A DNA stretch of 64,000 bases from Geomicrobium sp. JCM 19038. Its GTDB lineage: Bacteria; Bacillota; Bacilli; Bacillales; Marinococcaceae. A program made the translations under genes and the position numbers. Numbering within the stretch: the first letter of the stretch is position 1; each line of letters begins with the position of its first letter. This document shows positions 1-7,738 of the stretch, in pieces. Under the pieces are notes generated by a model. It saw only the letters and a program-made list of their open reading frames with translations. It had not been told where the DNA came from and did no database searches. The stretch is from contig NZ_BAXA01000017.1 in the NCBI RefSeq assembly GCF_000698125.1, forward strand, positions 1 through 64,000, read 5' to 3'.

Positions 1-50
1 CTTCCTATTACTAACAAAACCTAACTGCATTCGTAAATGGGAGGACTATG

Positions 51-575
51 ATGACTCAAACATCGGCTACTTATAATTTATGGTCCGGGCTGCTTTTTGG
101 ACTCGGTATGGTTGCATTTATTGACGAAGTCTTATTTCATCAACTGCTTCACTGGCATCACTTTTATGACAAGTCTACGACCGATGTTGGTCTCGTATCA
201 GATGGGTTGTTTCATGCCTTTAGTTGGTTTTCAACGATCGCTTCGTTATTTATGCTCGCTGGTCTTAGAAAAAATCACAACTTTTGGCTAAAACGATGGT
301 TAGGTGGCGTTTTTCTGGGCGCTGGCGTCTTTCAGCTCTATGATGGGGTTGTTCAGCATAAATTGATGAAAATTCATCAAATTCGTTACGTAGAAAATGT
401 CGCTGTTTATGATTGGATCTGGGGAGTTGTTGCCGTTTCTATGATTATTCTAGGTAGCTTCCTCACACTACAAACACGAGAGGATCGATATGATGCTTTT
501 GCTCGTAACGGTCGTCACGATCATGCTTTATTGTTGGTTTGGAATCCGCACAAGTCAATCCGCGAGGCTACGTAA
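51..575 (+). CDS. DUF2243 family membrane protein
   Basis: Small integral membrane protein of about 175 residues with four hydrophobic segments and the family-type N-terminus (GLLFGLGMVAFIDEVLFHQLLHWHH) rich in histidines that may face a metal or heme site; the biochemical role of DUF2243 is not established. A GGGAGG ribosome site at 39-44 fits the ATG at 51 better than the ATG at 48. The next gene (ctaG) starts inside its last 86 bases, an unusually long overlap. A TGA at 491 in another frame overlaps the ctaG ATG, so the charged C-terminal tail after about residue 147 may be a frameshift product and the true stop may be near 493. The pairing with ctaG is common in Bacilli and suggests a role linked to terminal oxidase assembly, which is inference. 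Confidence 0.85.
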   Translation: MTQTSATYNLWSGLLFGLGMVAFIDEVLFHQLLHWHHFYDKSTTDVGLVSDGLFHAFSWFSTIASLFMLAGLRKNHNFWLKRWLGGVFLGAGVFQLYDGVVQHKLMKIHQIRYVENVAVYDWIWGVVAVSMIILGSFLTLQTREDRYDAFARNGRHDHALLLVWNPHKSIREAT

Positions 576-1242
576 CTGGCCAATTTCCCGCTATGCCTTG
601 TTTGCAGCTGGCATTTGCTCAATCTCTGTCGCTTTATCCTTTCACGCGCAAAGCCATCATAACTTTCAAGTTCACATGTTCGTTCATTTACTTCTCGGTA
701 TGCTTGCCCCACTACTCCTCGTCTTAAGTGCACCAATCACCTTACTGTTAAGAACCTTACCGGTTTCCTTTGCTCGATTCCTAACACGACTGTTGAGGCT
801 ACGTTTCGTCAGCTTTGTGACAAATCCTTTTGTTGCCATGCTATTGAACTTCGGAGGGCTTTGGATCTTGTATCAAACGATCCTGTTTGAATGGATGCAC
901 ACGTTTAGAATTGTTAATGTAGCCGTACATGTCCACCTTTTTATTGCTGGCTTTGTTTTTACGTCTTCCATCCTTTATATTGATCCTGTCCCCCATCGCT
1001 TTTCCTTTCGCTTTCGGGCACTCGTTATGATCCTTGGTTTCACTTTGCACTCTATACTTTCAAAAATCATTTACTCAGCGTCACTTCCCGGTGTTCCAAT
1101 AGCTGATGCAAAACAAGGTGCAGTTTTCATGTACTATGGAGGAGATCTCATTGATGCATGTCTGATCGGAGCGTTCTGTTTTCAATGGTACCGGAAATCG
1201 ATGGTTCACGTGCCTTTAAACGAGTCGCTTAGCAATACGTAA
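490..1242 (+). CDS. ctaG: caa3-type cytochrome c oxidase assembly factor CtaG
   Basis: 250-residue polytopic membrane protein with about six or seven hydrophobic segments. It matches the CtaG_caa3 family: the HMFVHLLLGMLAPLLLVLSAPITLLLRTLP stretch near residues 60-90, the conserved His/Met-containing helices, and the GGDLIDACLIGAFCFQWY segment near the end. Family members support biogenesis of the copper-containing caa3 oxidase in the Bacillus membrane. The start is preceded by GAGAGGAT and reads ATGATG. It is probably co-transcribed with the DUF2243 gene. No oxidase structural genes are nearby, so it acts at a distance from ctaCDEF. Identification to family is firm; the exact target oxidase is inferred. 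Confidence 0.88.
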   Translation: MMLLLVTVVTIMLYCWFGIRTSQSARLRNWPISRYALFAAGICSISVALSFHAQSHHNFQVHMFVHLLLGMLAPLLLVLSAPITLLLRTLPVSFARFLTRLLRLRFVSFVTNPFVAMLLNFGGLWILYQTILFEWMHTFRIVNVAVHVHLFIAGFVFTSSILYIDPVPHRFSFRFRALVMILGFTLHSILSKIIYSASLPGVPIADAKQGAVFMYYGGDLIDACLIGAFCFQWYRKSMVHVPLNESLSNT

Positions 1243-1257
1243 GTTTGTTCAACAGAA

Positions 1258-1596
1258 TTAGCCAAGAATGTAGATAAACAAACGTAAAACAATAATGATG
1301 ACCGACCAGATGAGTATGAATTCAATGATTCTTCTTTTTCTTGTTTTTCTCGCTTTCTTCTCTATCCATCGGCGCTCCAACTCTATGTTTCTTTCTTCTG
1401 ACCTAATCATCCAACCGAGCGTTGTTCCGATGTATGTGAATACGAAAAAGAATAGTAAATATCGTAAAGGAGGTAATTGAAAATAAATTAGAAAATAACC
1501 AATCGCGACAACAATGATAGTGGATAGAGGTATAGTTAGAAACGTACGTTTCTTCGATATTCTTCTTAACTCTTCGTAAGCGAGATCCACATTCAT
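1258..1596 (-). CDS. Small two-to-three-span membrane protein, unknown function
   Basis: 112-residue protein convergent with ctaG. It has a short charged N-terminus, two adjacent hydrophobic helices (about residues 20-60), a highly basic central loop (RRWIEKKARKTRKRR) and a third hydrophobic helix at the C-terminus. I do not recognise the family. The ribosome site AGGGGTGA lies 8 nt before the ATG at 1596; a TTG immediately upstream (1599) is an alternative start. The alternating hydrophobic/basic pattern and the good ribosome site support a real gene. No operon partner is evident. Confidence 0.65.
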   Translation of the reverse strand: MNVDLAYEELRRISKKRTFLTIPLSTIIVVAIGYFLIYFQLPPLRYLLFFFVFTYIGTTLGWMIRSEERNIELERRWIEKKARKTRKRRIIEFILIWSVIIIVLRLFIYILG

Positions 1597-1688
1597 CAAT
1601 TAGTTCACCCCTATACAACGATATTCTAAATTATCATTTCACTCTTAATTTATAGATATATTAAAGCATTTAGGAATACATAAATCGT

Positions 1689-2284
1689 CTAAGACAACTC
1701 CCACTTAATAATTAAATCTGTAGGCGTCTGTTTATAAAAATCCTGATATTCTTGAATGACTAGTGTTAATTGAGATAAGTCATCTGGTAAGGCCGGTGTA
1801 ACAACATATTCGTAATGTCGGTGTCCTTGCGTTCCACCCCACCTTTTCTTCTAACGTTATAGCCCTTTCCGATGTCCAATTCCAAATGAGAAACTTTTGA
1901 TGATATAAAGCCTCGCTCTTCATTACTCGTATCCCAATCCACTGTTAACTTAATCACACTCGCATTTGCATATTGAGCAACATACGTCGTTGAATACACA
2001 TAATTATCTTTCTCGAACCACTTCAATAGCGGTAGATACTTTCTTAACTGTTGAGGCTCAATTTGAGGTCGGTACCTTTCTTCGTCCCATGCATCCTTAA
2101 ACAACAATTCCAAAAAGCGTTGTGCTAAATTAAACTGGTTTGCCCAATCACGTACATCGCTCATTGGAGGGCATCCAGGATTGTTATTAGTCATCGCCTT
2201 ACGCTGATGCAATAGGGCACAGATCTGTTCATCAATGTGATAGATTCGTTCATCGTAATAATTAACCGGTGGGTAATGGCTCAT
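1689..2284 (-). CDS. Hypothetical protein, frameshifted near 1840
   Basis: Unrecognised soluble protein beginning MSHYPPVNYYDERIYHIDEQICALLHQRK; the helix around IDEQICALLHQRKA resembles the start of chorismate-mutase-type helical proteins but this is not enough for an assignment. The continuous frame stops at 1766, but the neighbouring frame from about 1840 reads on without a stop as a well-formed beta-rich tail (HRHYEYVVTPALPDDL, then IIKWELS) to a TAG at 1689. This shows a one-base indel in a G/C run (about 1830-1845). The true protein is therefore about 198 residues. The TTTCCTCCTCC upstream is a strong ribosome site on this strand. No neighbour explains its role. Confidence 0.7.
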
Positions 2285-2378
2285 GTTTCCTCCTCCTTTA
2301 TGATTAAACGAACTTTTTATAGATTATATTAAGATTTCATGAGTGATTGCGGTGACTCGTGTAAAGTTATGGAAAGCA

Positions 2379-2412
2379 TTGCCTTGACGACAAAGCACCC
2401 TTATACTAATTT
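2379..2412 (+). promoter_or_regulatory. Putative sigma-A promoter for the Mn riboswitch transcript
   Basis: Two overlapping readings: TTGCCT (2379-2384), 17 nt, TATACT (2402-2407), or TTGACG (2384-2389), 17 nt, TAATTT (2407-2412). Either would start transcription about 15-20 nt before the aptamer. Seen by eye only. Confidence 0.5.
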
Positions 2413-2432
2413 TAACATGAAACGCGTCATCC

Positions 2433-2522
2433 CAAAGGGGAGTAGCATAAAAGCAGCTGTCGTCATTACGGGAGAGATCCTCGGCACTGCTGGCAACGAT
2501 GTTGTTGCTTGCGAGACCTTTG
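2433..2522 (+). ncRNA. yybP-ykoY (Mn2+-sensing) riboswitch aptamer
   Basis: The segment carries the hallmark pieces of the yybP-ykoY family in order: CAAAGGGGAGTAGC at the 5' side, a central CGTCATTACGGG segment, GGCAACGATG, and GCGAGACCTTTG at the 3' side. P1 forms between CAAAGG (2433-2438) and CCTTTG (2517-2522). The 3' strand of P1 is also the 5' arm of the following terminator, so ligand-stabilised P1 should prevent termination (an ON switch), as known for manganese-dependent members of this class. Downstream lie a 41-residue basic protein and a kinase-like protein rather than the usual TerC, MntP or P-type exporter. Confidence 0.88.
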
Positions 2523-2553
2523 TCCATCCAACGGTGGGCAAAGGTCTCTTTTT
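2513..2553 (+). terminator. Riboswitch-controlled intrinsic terminator
   Basis: Perfect 10-bp arms GAGACCTTTG (2513-2522) and CAAAGGTCTC (2539-2548), extended inward by further pairs, followed by a T run. The 5' arm overlaps aptamer P1, giving the mutually exclusive fold expected for transcriptional control. Confidence 0.88.
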
Positions 2554-2590
2554 GTATTCCTTTGCCGCCATTCGTAAAGGAGCCTGTTCA

Positions 2591-2716
2591 ATGAGTAAGC
2601 TAATGAAGCTACTTAAGTCAAAAGCCGTTCGTCAAGGAATTAAAGAGGCACAAAAGCACGTCGTTCCCTTCGTAAAAAAGGAACTAGCAAAAAGAAAAGG
2701 AACGAAAAAAAGATAA
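2591..2716 (+). CDS. 41-residue lysine/arginine-rich small protein
   Basis: Starts MSKLMKLLKSKAVRQG after a strong AAAGGAG ribosome site at 2576-2582, and ends in a basic KKELAKRKGTKKR tail. The net charge is strongly positive and the N-terminal part could form an amphipathic helix. It is the first gene after the manganese-type riboswitch and terminator, and its TAA stop overlaps an ATG (TAATG, 2714-2718) that leads towards the kinase-like gene, suggesting translational coupling. A longer frame running back to 2339 is an artefact because it would translate the riboswitch. I do not recognise a family. Possibilities include a membrane- or nucleic-acid-binding microprotein; no function can be assigned from sequence. 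Confidence 0.7.
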   Translation: MSKLMKLLKSKAVRQGIKEAQKHVVPFVKKELAKRKGTKKR

Positions 2717-2774
2717 TGGGGTGCCTAGCTACAAATTATGAGCACTATGCGAACAACGAAAACCATCTTATGTC

Positions 2775-3329
2775 GTGACAAACGCCCATCCGGATCTATC
2801 AATATGCGGGATAGGCAGAAGTGCTGTCGTGTTTAAAATTAAAGAAGAGAAACGCGTAGTAAAAGTGTATTTTCCACCTTTTAAACATCTTGCAAAAAAT
2901 GAACAGATCAATTACATGAAAGTCGAAGGAGACTCACGTTATCCTAAGCTCTATGAAGTTGGTCGTAACTACATTGTTCTCGATTTCATCGAGGGAAAAA
3001 CATTTTTCCAGTGTTTACAGGAAGGAGTTCCTATTCTCCCTGAGCATGTGAAACAAGTCGACGATGCGCTACATTCTGCTCGTGAGCGTGGGCTTAATCC
3101 ATCGGATATTCACTTACACAACCTGATTATTACAAAACATGGAGACGTCTGTATTATTGATATTGCACGCTTCTCTCAGTCTAAGCAATGTGAGCAGTGG
3201 AACGACCTAAAATCAGGCTATTACAAGCACTATCACAAAGCTTACTTTCCTTCTAAATTGCCAAAATGGCTCATGAACGTAGTGGCTGCGCTATATCGAA
3301 CACGTAAAGGAACAAGCATTCACACTTAA
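2775..3329 (+). CDS. RIO/Bud32-like (YrzF-type) protein kinase family
   Basis: 184-residue compact kinase fold. Visible motifs are a glycine loop GIGRSAVVFKI (about 12-22), the ATP-anchoring lysine in RVVKVYF (about 30), a hinge region YIVLDFIEGKTF, a catalytic loop NPSDIHLHN with the Asp...Asn pair, and a DFG-equivalent IIDIAR. This fits small bacterial Ser/Thr-type kinases such as B. subtilis YrzF. The GTG at 2775 has no good ribosome site. A frame starting at ATG 2716 (overlapping the upstream stop) runs to a TGA at 2776 with a plausible N-terminus, so the real start is probably 2716 with a one-base indel near 2775. It is in the transcript downstream of the manganese riboswitch. Substrate unknown. 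Confidence 0.75.
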   Translation: MTNAHPDLSICGIGRSAVVFKIKEEKRVVKVYFPPFKHLAKNEQINYMKVEGDSRYPKLYEVGRNYIVLDFIEGKTFFQCLQEGVPILPEHVKQVDDALHSARERGLNPSDIHLHNLIITKHGDVCIIDIARFSQSKQCEQWNDLKSGYYKHYHKAYFPSKLPKWLMNVVAALYRTRKGTSIHT

Positions 3330-3442
3330 TGTGACAGTCCTAACAAATGCAATCTCTACAATGCGTTTTAAAACGACTATAAAAATATTTGAACCTTTTT
3401 CCAATTCAAAACGTATGAACAAGTAAAGGGAGGAATGATTAC

Positions 3443-4798
3443 ATGGAAATGAACGCATTTAAATCCTACGCCACACCATTCTTAGAGACATTCAAAACAC
3501 CTGGAGCGATAGTTGCACTCTCGAACCCGAAGTATCAACAAAGCTTTGGCTACCGCAACGTAGAGGAACAACAGCCAATTGATGAAGATACGATCTTTGG
3601 CATCGGCAGCGTCACGAAAGTGATGACGTGCATGGCAATTATGAAGCTACAAGAAGAAGGAAAATTGTCTGTGCACGAAACAGTCAGTACTTATGTACCT
3701 GAGTTCTCCGCTTCTGAAGATGAACGCTCGAAAGACATGACGATTCATCATATGATGACGCACACTTCTGGACTTCCGCCACTCGATACGCTTTTTTATG
3801 CGAATAAGAAGAGCATTTCAAATGAAGAATTCAAAGCAATGAGCGATCATTTAGACGTAAATTCGCCGAGCATTGATACAGAGACCGAGTTTTTCTCGTA
3901 TTTGCGATCGAAATCTTATCGTTTACTCGCTGATCCTGGTGAAGTCTTTAGTTATTCCAACGATGGATACTCTATTCTCGGATACATTATTGAACGAGTA
4001 AGTGGTCTCTCTTATGCAGACTATATGCAGCGTGTGATTTTTTCTCCAGCTAGTATGAAACGAACGTTCTTTTCTCCCAAGAAACTTGAAGACTATGAAA
4101 ATGTTGCGATGTTATACACAATGGAACAAAAAGATAACGAAGCATTCACCGAAGCATCGCCTACTTGGTGGGATGCGCCAACCATGTGGTCAGCAGGGTA
4201 TGTTAAATCAACCGCAAAAGATATGCTTTCATTCGGAAACCAATTAATTGAAAGCGAAGCTTCTATTCTTTCTACAGATAGTTTGAAGCAACTCACCACA
4301 CAACACGTACAAATTGAACCTGATCTTTACTACGGTTATGGCATCATGATTCGTACTGACTTCTTCGGTCGACGCACACTTGAGCATGCCGGAGGTATTA
4401 AAGGGGTCTCTGCACAACTTACTGTGCTACCCGGTGAGAAAACTGCCGGAGTTTGTTTAACGAACATCGCCGGGGCGCCCGCCTCCTCTGTACTTGAAAG
4501 TGCTTTGAAAGTGACCCTTGGAGAGAACCCTGACACACCAACAGTCACTTATGAAGATGTAGAACTATCAAACGAAAGCAAACAATTTATGCTCGGTACC
4601 TATAAAGCAAACGAAGGACAATCATTAGAGATTGTTGAAAAAGACAATGCGATGTTCATCGTCGTAGAAGACCAAGAAGTGCCAGCACGAATGGTCGGCG
4701 AGCAACTGTTAGCCGTTCACATGTATGGGATGGAACATTTAGTTCAATGGAGCGGAGAGAATTTATTATTTGGATTTCGACAGCTTGAGAGAGTGTAA
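3443..4798 (+). CDS. Serine hydrolase, beta-lactamase/PBP4* family
   Basis: 451 residues of the class C beta-lactamase/DD-peptidase-like fold. The catalytic tetrad is SVTK (Ser-x-x-Lys, about residues 53-56), the tyrosine motif is YSN (about 173-175) and the third motif is HAGG in place of KTG (about 315), the pattern usual in esterase-like or D-aminopeptidase-like members. The C-terminal 100 residues form a lipocalin-like beta domain common in this family. There is no signal peptide, so a cytoplasmic role is likely. The start is supported by GGAGG 10 nt upstream. It stands alone between unrelated genes. Substrate not predictable; true beta-lactam resistance is unlikely. Confidence 0.85.
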   Translation: MEMNAFKSYATPFLETFKTPGAIVALSNPKYQQSFGYRNVEEQQPIDEDTIFGIGSVTKVMTCMAIMKLQEEGKLSVHETVSTYVPEFSASEDERSKDMTIHHMMTHTSGLPPLDTLFYANKKSISNEEFKAMSDHLDVNSPSIDTETEFFSYLRSKSYRLLADPGEVFSYSNDGYSILGYIIERVSGLSYADYMQRVIFSPASMKRTFFSPKKLEDYENVAMLYTMEQKDNEAFTEASPTWWDAPTMWSAGYVKSTAKDMLSFGNQLIESEASILSTDSLKQLTTQHVQIEPDLYYGYGIMIRTDFFGRRTLEHAGGIKGVSAQLTVLPGEKTAGVCLTNIAGAPASSVLESALKVTLGENPDTPTVTYEDVELSNESKQFMLGTYKANEGQSLEIVEKDNAMFIVVEDQEVPARMVGEQLLAVHMYGMEHLVQWSGENLLFGFRQLERV

Positions 4799-4877
4799 GG
4801 GGCCGCTGTTTACTTATTATATAGAGGAATCTAGTATAGATTGAGATGTATGTCTGGGTCTTTTCCTGTTTACACAA

Positions 4878-4913
4878 TAAAAAGTGTGACCTTCAGTAAC
4901 TGGAAGGTCACAC
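4878..4913 (-). terminator. Intrinsic terminator of the peptide-binding protein gene
   Basis: 11-bp perfect stem GTGTGACCTTC (4884-4894) / GAAGGTCACAC (4903-4913); on the minus strand it is followed by TTTTTATT. It also separates the convergent serine hydrolase gene. Confidence 0.85.
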
Positions 4914-4933
4914 GCTATAATTTAAGGCAACAT

Positions 4934-6499
4934 TTAGTCGTTTACGGATACGTTCCACAAAATTGGCCCCGTAATATGCTGATACCCTTCAATTCCGTCT
5001 CTCATTGAAACAATATCAATTTTATTACCAGGCTTTAGCACTGGAAGATAATCCCAGAACACCTCATGAAACTCATCGGCGTATGCATGTGCATCTTCTG
5101 GCGTACCTGCATATAGAATATCATCGGTTAATTGTGATAGCTCTTCACTGTCTGTCCATCCGTGGTATCCTGAATTTAAATACAGATATTGAACTGGCAT
5201 TGGTCGAAAGGCAAACGGCGAAAACGTAATATCCCAGACTTCTTGGTCATCACGCACATCGAGCACTGTGGCACGATCGCTCACTTGCAAGTTAACATTC
5301 ATTCCGATCGCTTCCAATTGTTGTTGTAGAACGATCGTCATATTATACTCATCCGGAACTTCACGCGACGCGAGAATGACAATTTCTTCTCCGTCATACC
5401 CTGATTCCTCTAACAACTCTTCTGCGAGCTCCAAATCAAACGTAGCGTGTACATCACGACCAGCCTCAGAGTACCATCCTTCTTGTTCTTCTTGAACCAA
5501 TGAATGGTCATTAATGTAGAATTCTTCACTGCCATAAGCGGCTAGTAACATATCTTCTGTATCCACTGCTGCATTAACCGCTTGACGAGCGGCTTGCTCT
5601 GTGAAGATGCCTTCTGCTTTATTGAATATAAGTGCTGGGTATGAACTCGAAATGAGTTCATTATGAAGATCTGGATTGCCTTCTAGCATTTCAGCATTAT
5701 CCTGTGGAATAGCTGTCGCGATATCATATTCTCCGGATTGAATACCTGAAACACGAGTGGACGCATCGCCTACATGATGAAAATAGATGTCATCGACTTT
5801 AGGCTCTTTTGCTCCGGCTAAACCGTCTGCTGGTTCTTCCCGAGATTGATAATCTTCGAATTTCTTAAAGTGTATAAATTGATCTTGTCGCCACTCTTCC
5901 AACTGAAATGGGCCAGTCCCAATAAGTTCATCAACGAGGTTCGTTCCAGCATTAGTAATAACTTCTTCAGGCATAATTGCAGCAAACTGAGTCATGTCCG
6001 CAAAAACAAACATATCAATCGTCGTATACTCTTCAAGATGGGCAACAACCGTATAATCGTCGAGGGCTTCATACTCAGTCCCATCTAAATATTCTTGTGC
6101 TTGCGAAGAGTATTCATGCCACCTTTCCATCGAGGCAATTACATCCGTAGAAGTCATTTCATCTCCATTATGAAATTGGATCCCTTCACGGAGATAAAAC
6201 GTAACGGTTTCTTCATCTTCATTCACTTCATAAGACTCAGCCAACATGGGTTCTACTTCTAGACTACTATTTAATGTTACGAGCGGTTCAAACATATGTT
6301 GAGAAATGTCCCGAGTGGATACGTCCGTTACGGAATGTGGGTCGAGACTTGGTGGTTGTACACCATAAGCAACGTTAAGTTCCCCACCCTCTTCAATTGC
6401 TCCTTCTGATACTTCCTCTGAATCGGTGTCTGACGCACATCCCATAAGTAATCCGAATAGCATTAATGTAACTACTGAGCTTCCTACATTCCTGATCAT
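4934..6499 (-). CDS. Extracellular solute-binding lipoprotein, family 5 (peptide/nickel type)
   Basis: 521 residues. A lipoprotein signal (hydrophobic stretch then LLMGC, cysteine near residue 21) is followed by an acidic linker and the SBP_bac_5 signature LNVAYGVQPPSLDPHS with EPLVTL. Length and layout match DppA/OppA-type receptors that deliver oligopeptides, dipeptides or metal chelates to an ABC permease at the membrane. No permease or ATPase genes are adjacent, so this is an orphan receptor that must share a transporter encoded elsewhere. GGGAGG lies 8 nt before the ATG. Ligand unknown. Confidence 0.87.
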   Translation of the reverse strand: MIRNVGSSVVTLMLFGLLMGCASDTDSEEVSEGAIEEGGELNVAYGVQPPSLDPHSVTDVSTRDISQHMFEPLVTLNSSLEVEPMLAESYEVNEDEETVTFYLREGIQFHNGDEMTSTDVIASMERWHEYSSQAQEYLDGTEYEALDDYTVVAHLEEYTTIDMFVFADMTQFAAIMPEEVITNAGTNLVDELIGTGPFQLEEWRQDQFIHFKKFEDYQSREEPADGLAGAKEPKVDDIYFHHVGDASTRVSGIQSGEYDIATAIPQDNAEMLEGNPDLHNELISSSYPALIFNKAEGIFTEQAARQAVNAAVDTEDMLLAAYGSEEFYINDHSLVQEEQEGWYSEAGRDVHATFDLELAEELLEESGYDGEEIVILASREVPDEYNMTIVLQQQLEAIGMNVNLQVSDRATVLDVRDDQEVWDITFSPFAFRPMPVQYLYLNSGYHGWTDSEELSQLTDDILYAGTPEDAHAYADEFHEVFWDYLPVLKPGNKIDIVSMRDGIEGYQHITGPILWNVSVND

Positions 6500-6831
6500 A
6501 CACTTACCTCCCTTAATTTGAACTTGATTTGTTAATGAATCTTTTCCCGAATTATAATTCTAAATATTCTAAACTCTATATGTGTAAATTCACTTGTTGA
6601 ACATGGAATCTCTAATCTTCAAATGCAGGGGATTTTCACTTTCGATCCATTCATAATATTCAATCTGCACTAGAATCTCATGATTATTCCTCTATAGTAC
6701 CCTCTAGTCTATGTTATACACAATAAGAACTTATTACAATTAGTGATGAGCTCCATAAATCTAAGAATAAAAAGCTCGGTCATCAGGAGCGATAATTCGA
6801 ACTTTTTTGCCTCATTTGATATACCAACAAC
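6500..6831. other. 332-bp intergenic region
   Basis: AT-rich spacer between two minus-strand genes. It should hold the promoter of the solute-binding protein (a TATAAT-like box sits near 6550 on the minus strand, but no convincing -35). On the minus strand, GCTC...GAGC followed by TTTTTATT near 6768-6790 may be a weak terminator for the nucleotidyltransferase gene. No open reading frame with a ribosome site was seen. Confidence 0.4.
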
Positions 6832-7611
6832 CTAACGATAACCCTCAATAATCCTTACTAACTGATGAATAAGAGACTTCACCTCAGTTTGCTTATCGTC
6901 CCAGTGATCGTTCAGCTGATCAAGATAAGCTCGTCGAGCTAGATCAAGGATCGCTCCATGTTCTTTAGAAAGTCGCGGAATTGCCCATTGTGCAGCGATA
7001 TCTTTTGATAAGATCGTACCGTCTTCAAGCGTTCGCCACATGCGCGCGAGTGTTAATAGCACATTCCGCTCATCACCTTCGGGTTTCTCTACCAACGATG
7101 GTAACGAATCAAGAATCGCTTTTTTTATATCTTCTTTAGGAATTGGCTCAAGAATGGTTGACAGTTCAGGGCCAAATAACGAAACACCATCCTCCCTTGC
7201 TTGTGCAAGTACGATTGCTAAATCGGGATCATACATCGGTTCAGGAATTAGACCAGCTTCAAACTCTTGACGAAGCCATTCACCGTACATAAATTCGCTT
7301 CTTGGTGGGTACTGAAATTGTGTACCTTGTGTTTTTTGAATCACGTTCAACTCAAGGTATCGTTTGCCTTCTTCGTTGCCAATCTCACCTGAAATTCGCA
7401 CCAATTGCTCTGTCAGTACTTGGCGAGTCTTTTCAGAGAGTGCCTCGCGCACGACAACAAGAACATCAACGTCGCTATTCTTTCGTAACCCACCACTAGC
7501 TGCAGATCCATAAAGACTAACAGCAATGATTCCATGACCGATGACTTCTTTTACGACTGTGAAAGCATCATACGCTTCTTTAGGAATTTCTACGTTTGAG
7601 AACCTGCTCAT
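6832..7611 (-). CDS. Aminoglycoside nucleotidyltransferase, ANT(9)/AadA-like
   Basis: 259 residues. The N-terminal nucleotidyltransferase fold has the motif SLYGSAASGG...NSDVDVLVV (G-S and D-x-D metal ligands). The C-terminal helical domain carries the AadA-family signatures EWLRQEFE, DPDLAIVLAQAR, GDERNVLLTLAR and KDIAAQWAIPRL. Family members adenylylate spectinomycin or streptomycin. The GTG at 7623 overlaps the ribosome site, so the start is taken as ATG 7611 (GAGGTG, 9 nt upstream). Base composition resembles its neighbours and no mobile element flanks it, so it looks like a resident chromosomal copy. Activity on a given drug is not predictable from sequence. Confidence 0.85.
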   Translation of the reverse strand: MSRFSNVEIPKEAYDAFTVVKEVIGHGIIAVSLYGSAASGGLRKNSDVDVLVVVREALSEKTRQVLTEQLVRISGEIGNEEGKRYLELNVIQKTQGTQFQYPPRSEFMYGEWLRQEFEAGLIPEPMYDPDLAIVLAQAREDGVSLFGPELSTILEPIPKEDIKKAILDSLPSLVEKPEGDERNVLLTLARMWRTLEDGTILSKDIAAQWAIPRLSKEHGAILDLARRAYLDQLNDHWDDKQTEVKSLIHQLVRIIEGYR

Positions 7612-7685
7612 GATCCGTAACACCTCAATAAATATCTAATTCATGCTAGCATCGCATCCATTGATATCAAAAGCAATAATCAAAG

Positions 7686-7723
7686 AAGCAGGCTCAGTTC
7701 AATATATTGAACTGAGCCTGCTT
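7686..7723. terminator. Bidirectional hairpin terminator
   Basis: Near-perfect palindrome of about 17-bp arms (AAGCAGGCTCAGTTCAA / TTGAACTGAGCCTGCTT) directly after the asparaginase stop. The minus strand continues TTCTTTGATT. The T run is weak but the stem is very strong. Confidence 0.7.
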
Positions 7724-7738
7724 TACACTACGATTCAC

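Noticed and set aside
2324-2527. Minus-strand frame of 67 codons opposite the riboswitch
   Set aside because: No ribosome site, and the sequence is fully explained by the structured RNA.
2339-2590. Open frame extending the 41-residue protein upstream to 2339
   Set aside because: It would translate the riboswitch and terminator; the strong AAAGGAG site supports the ATG at 2591.
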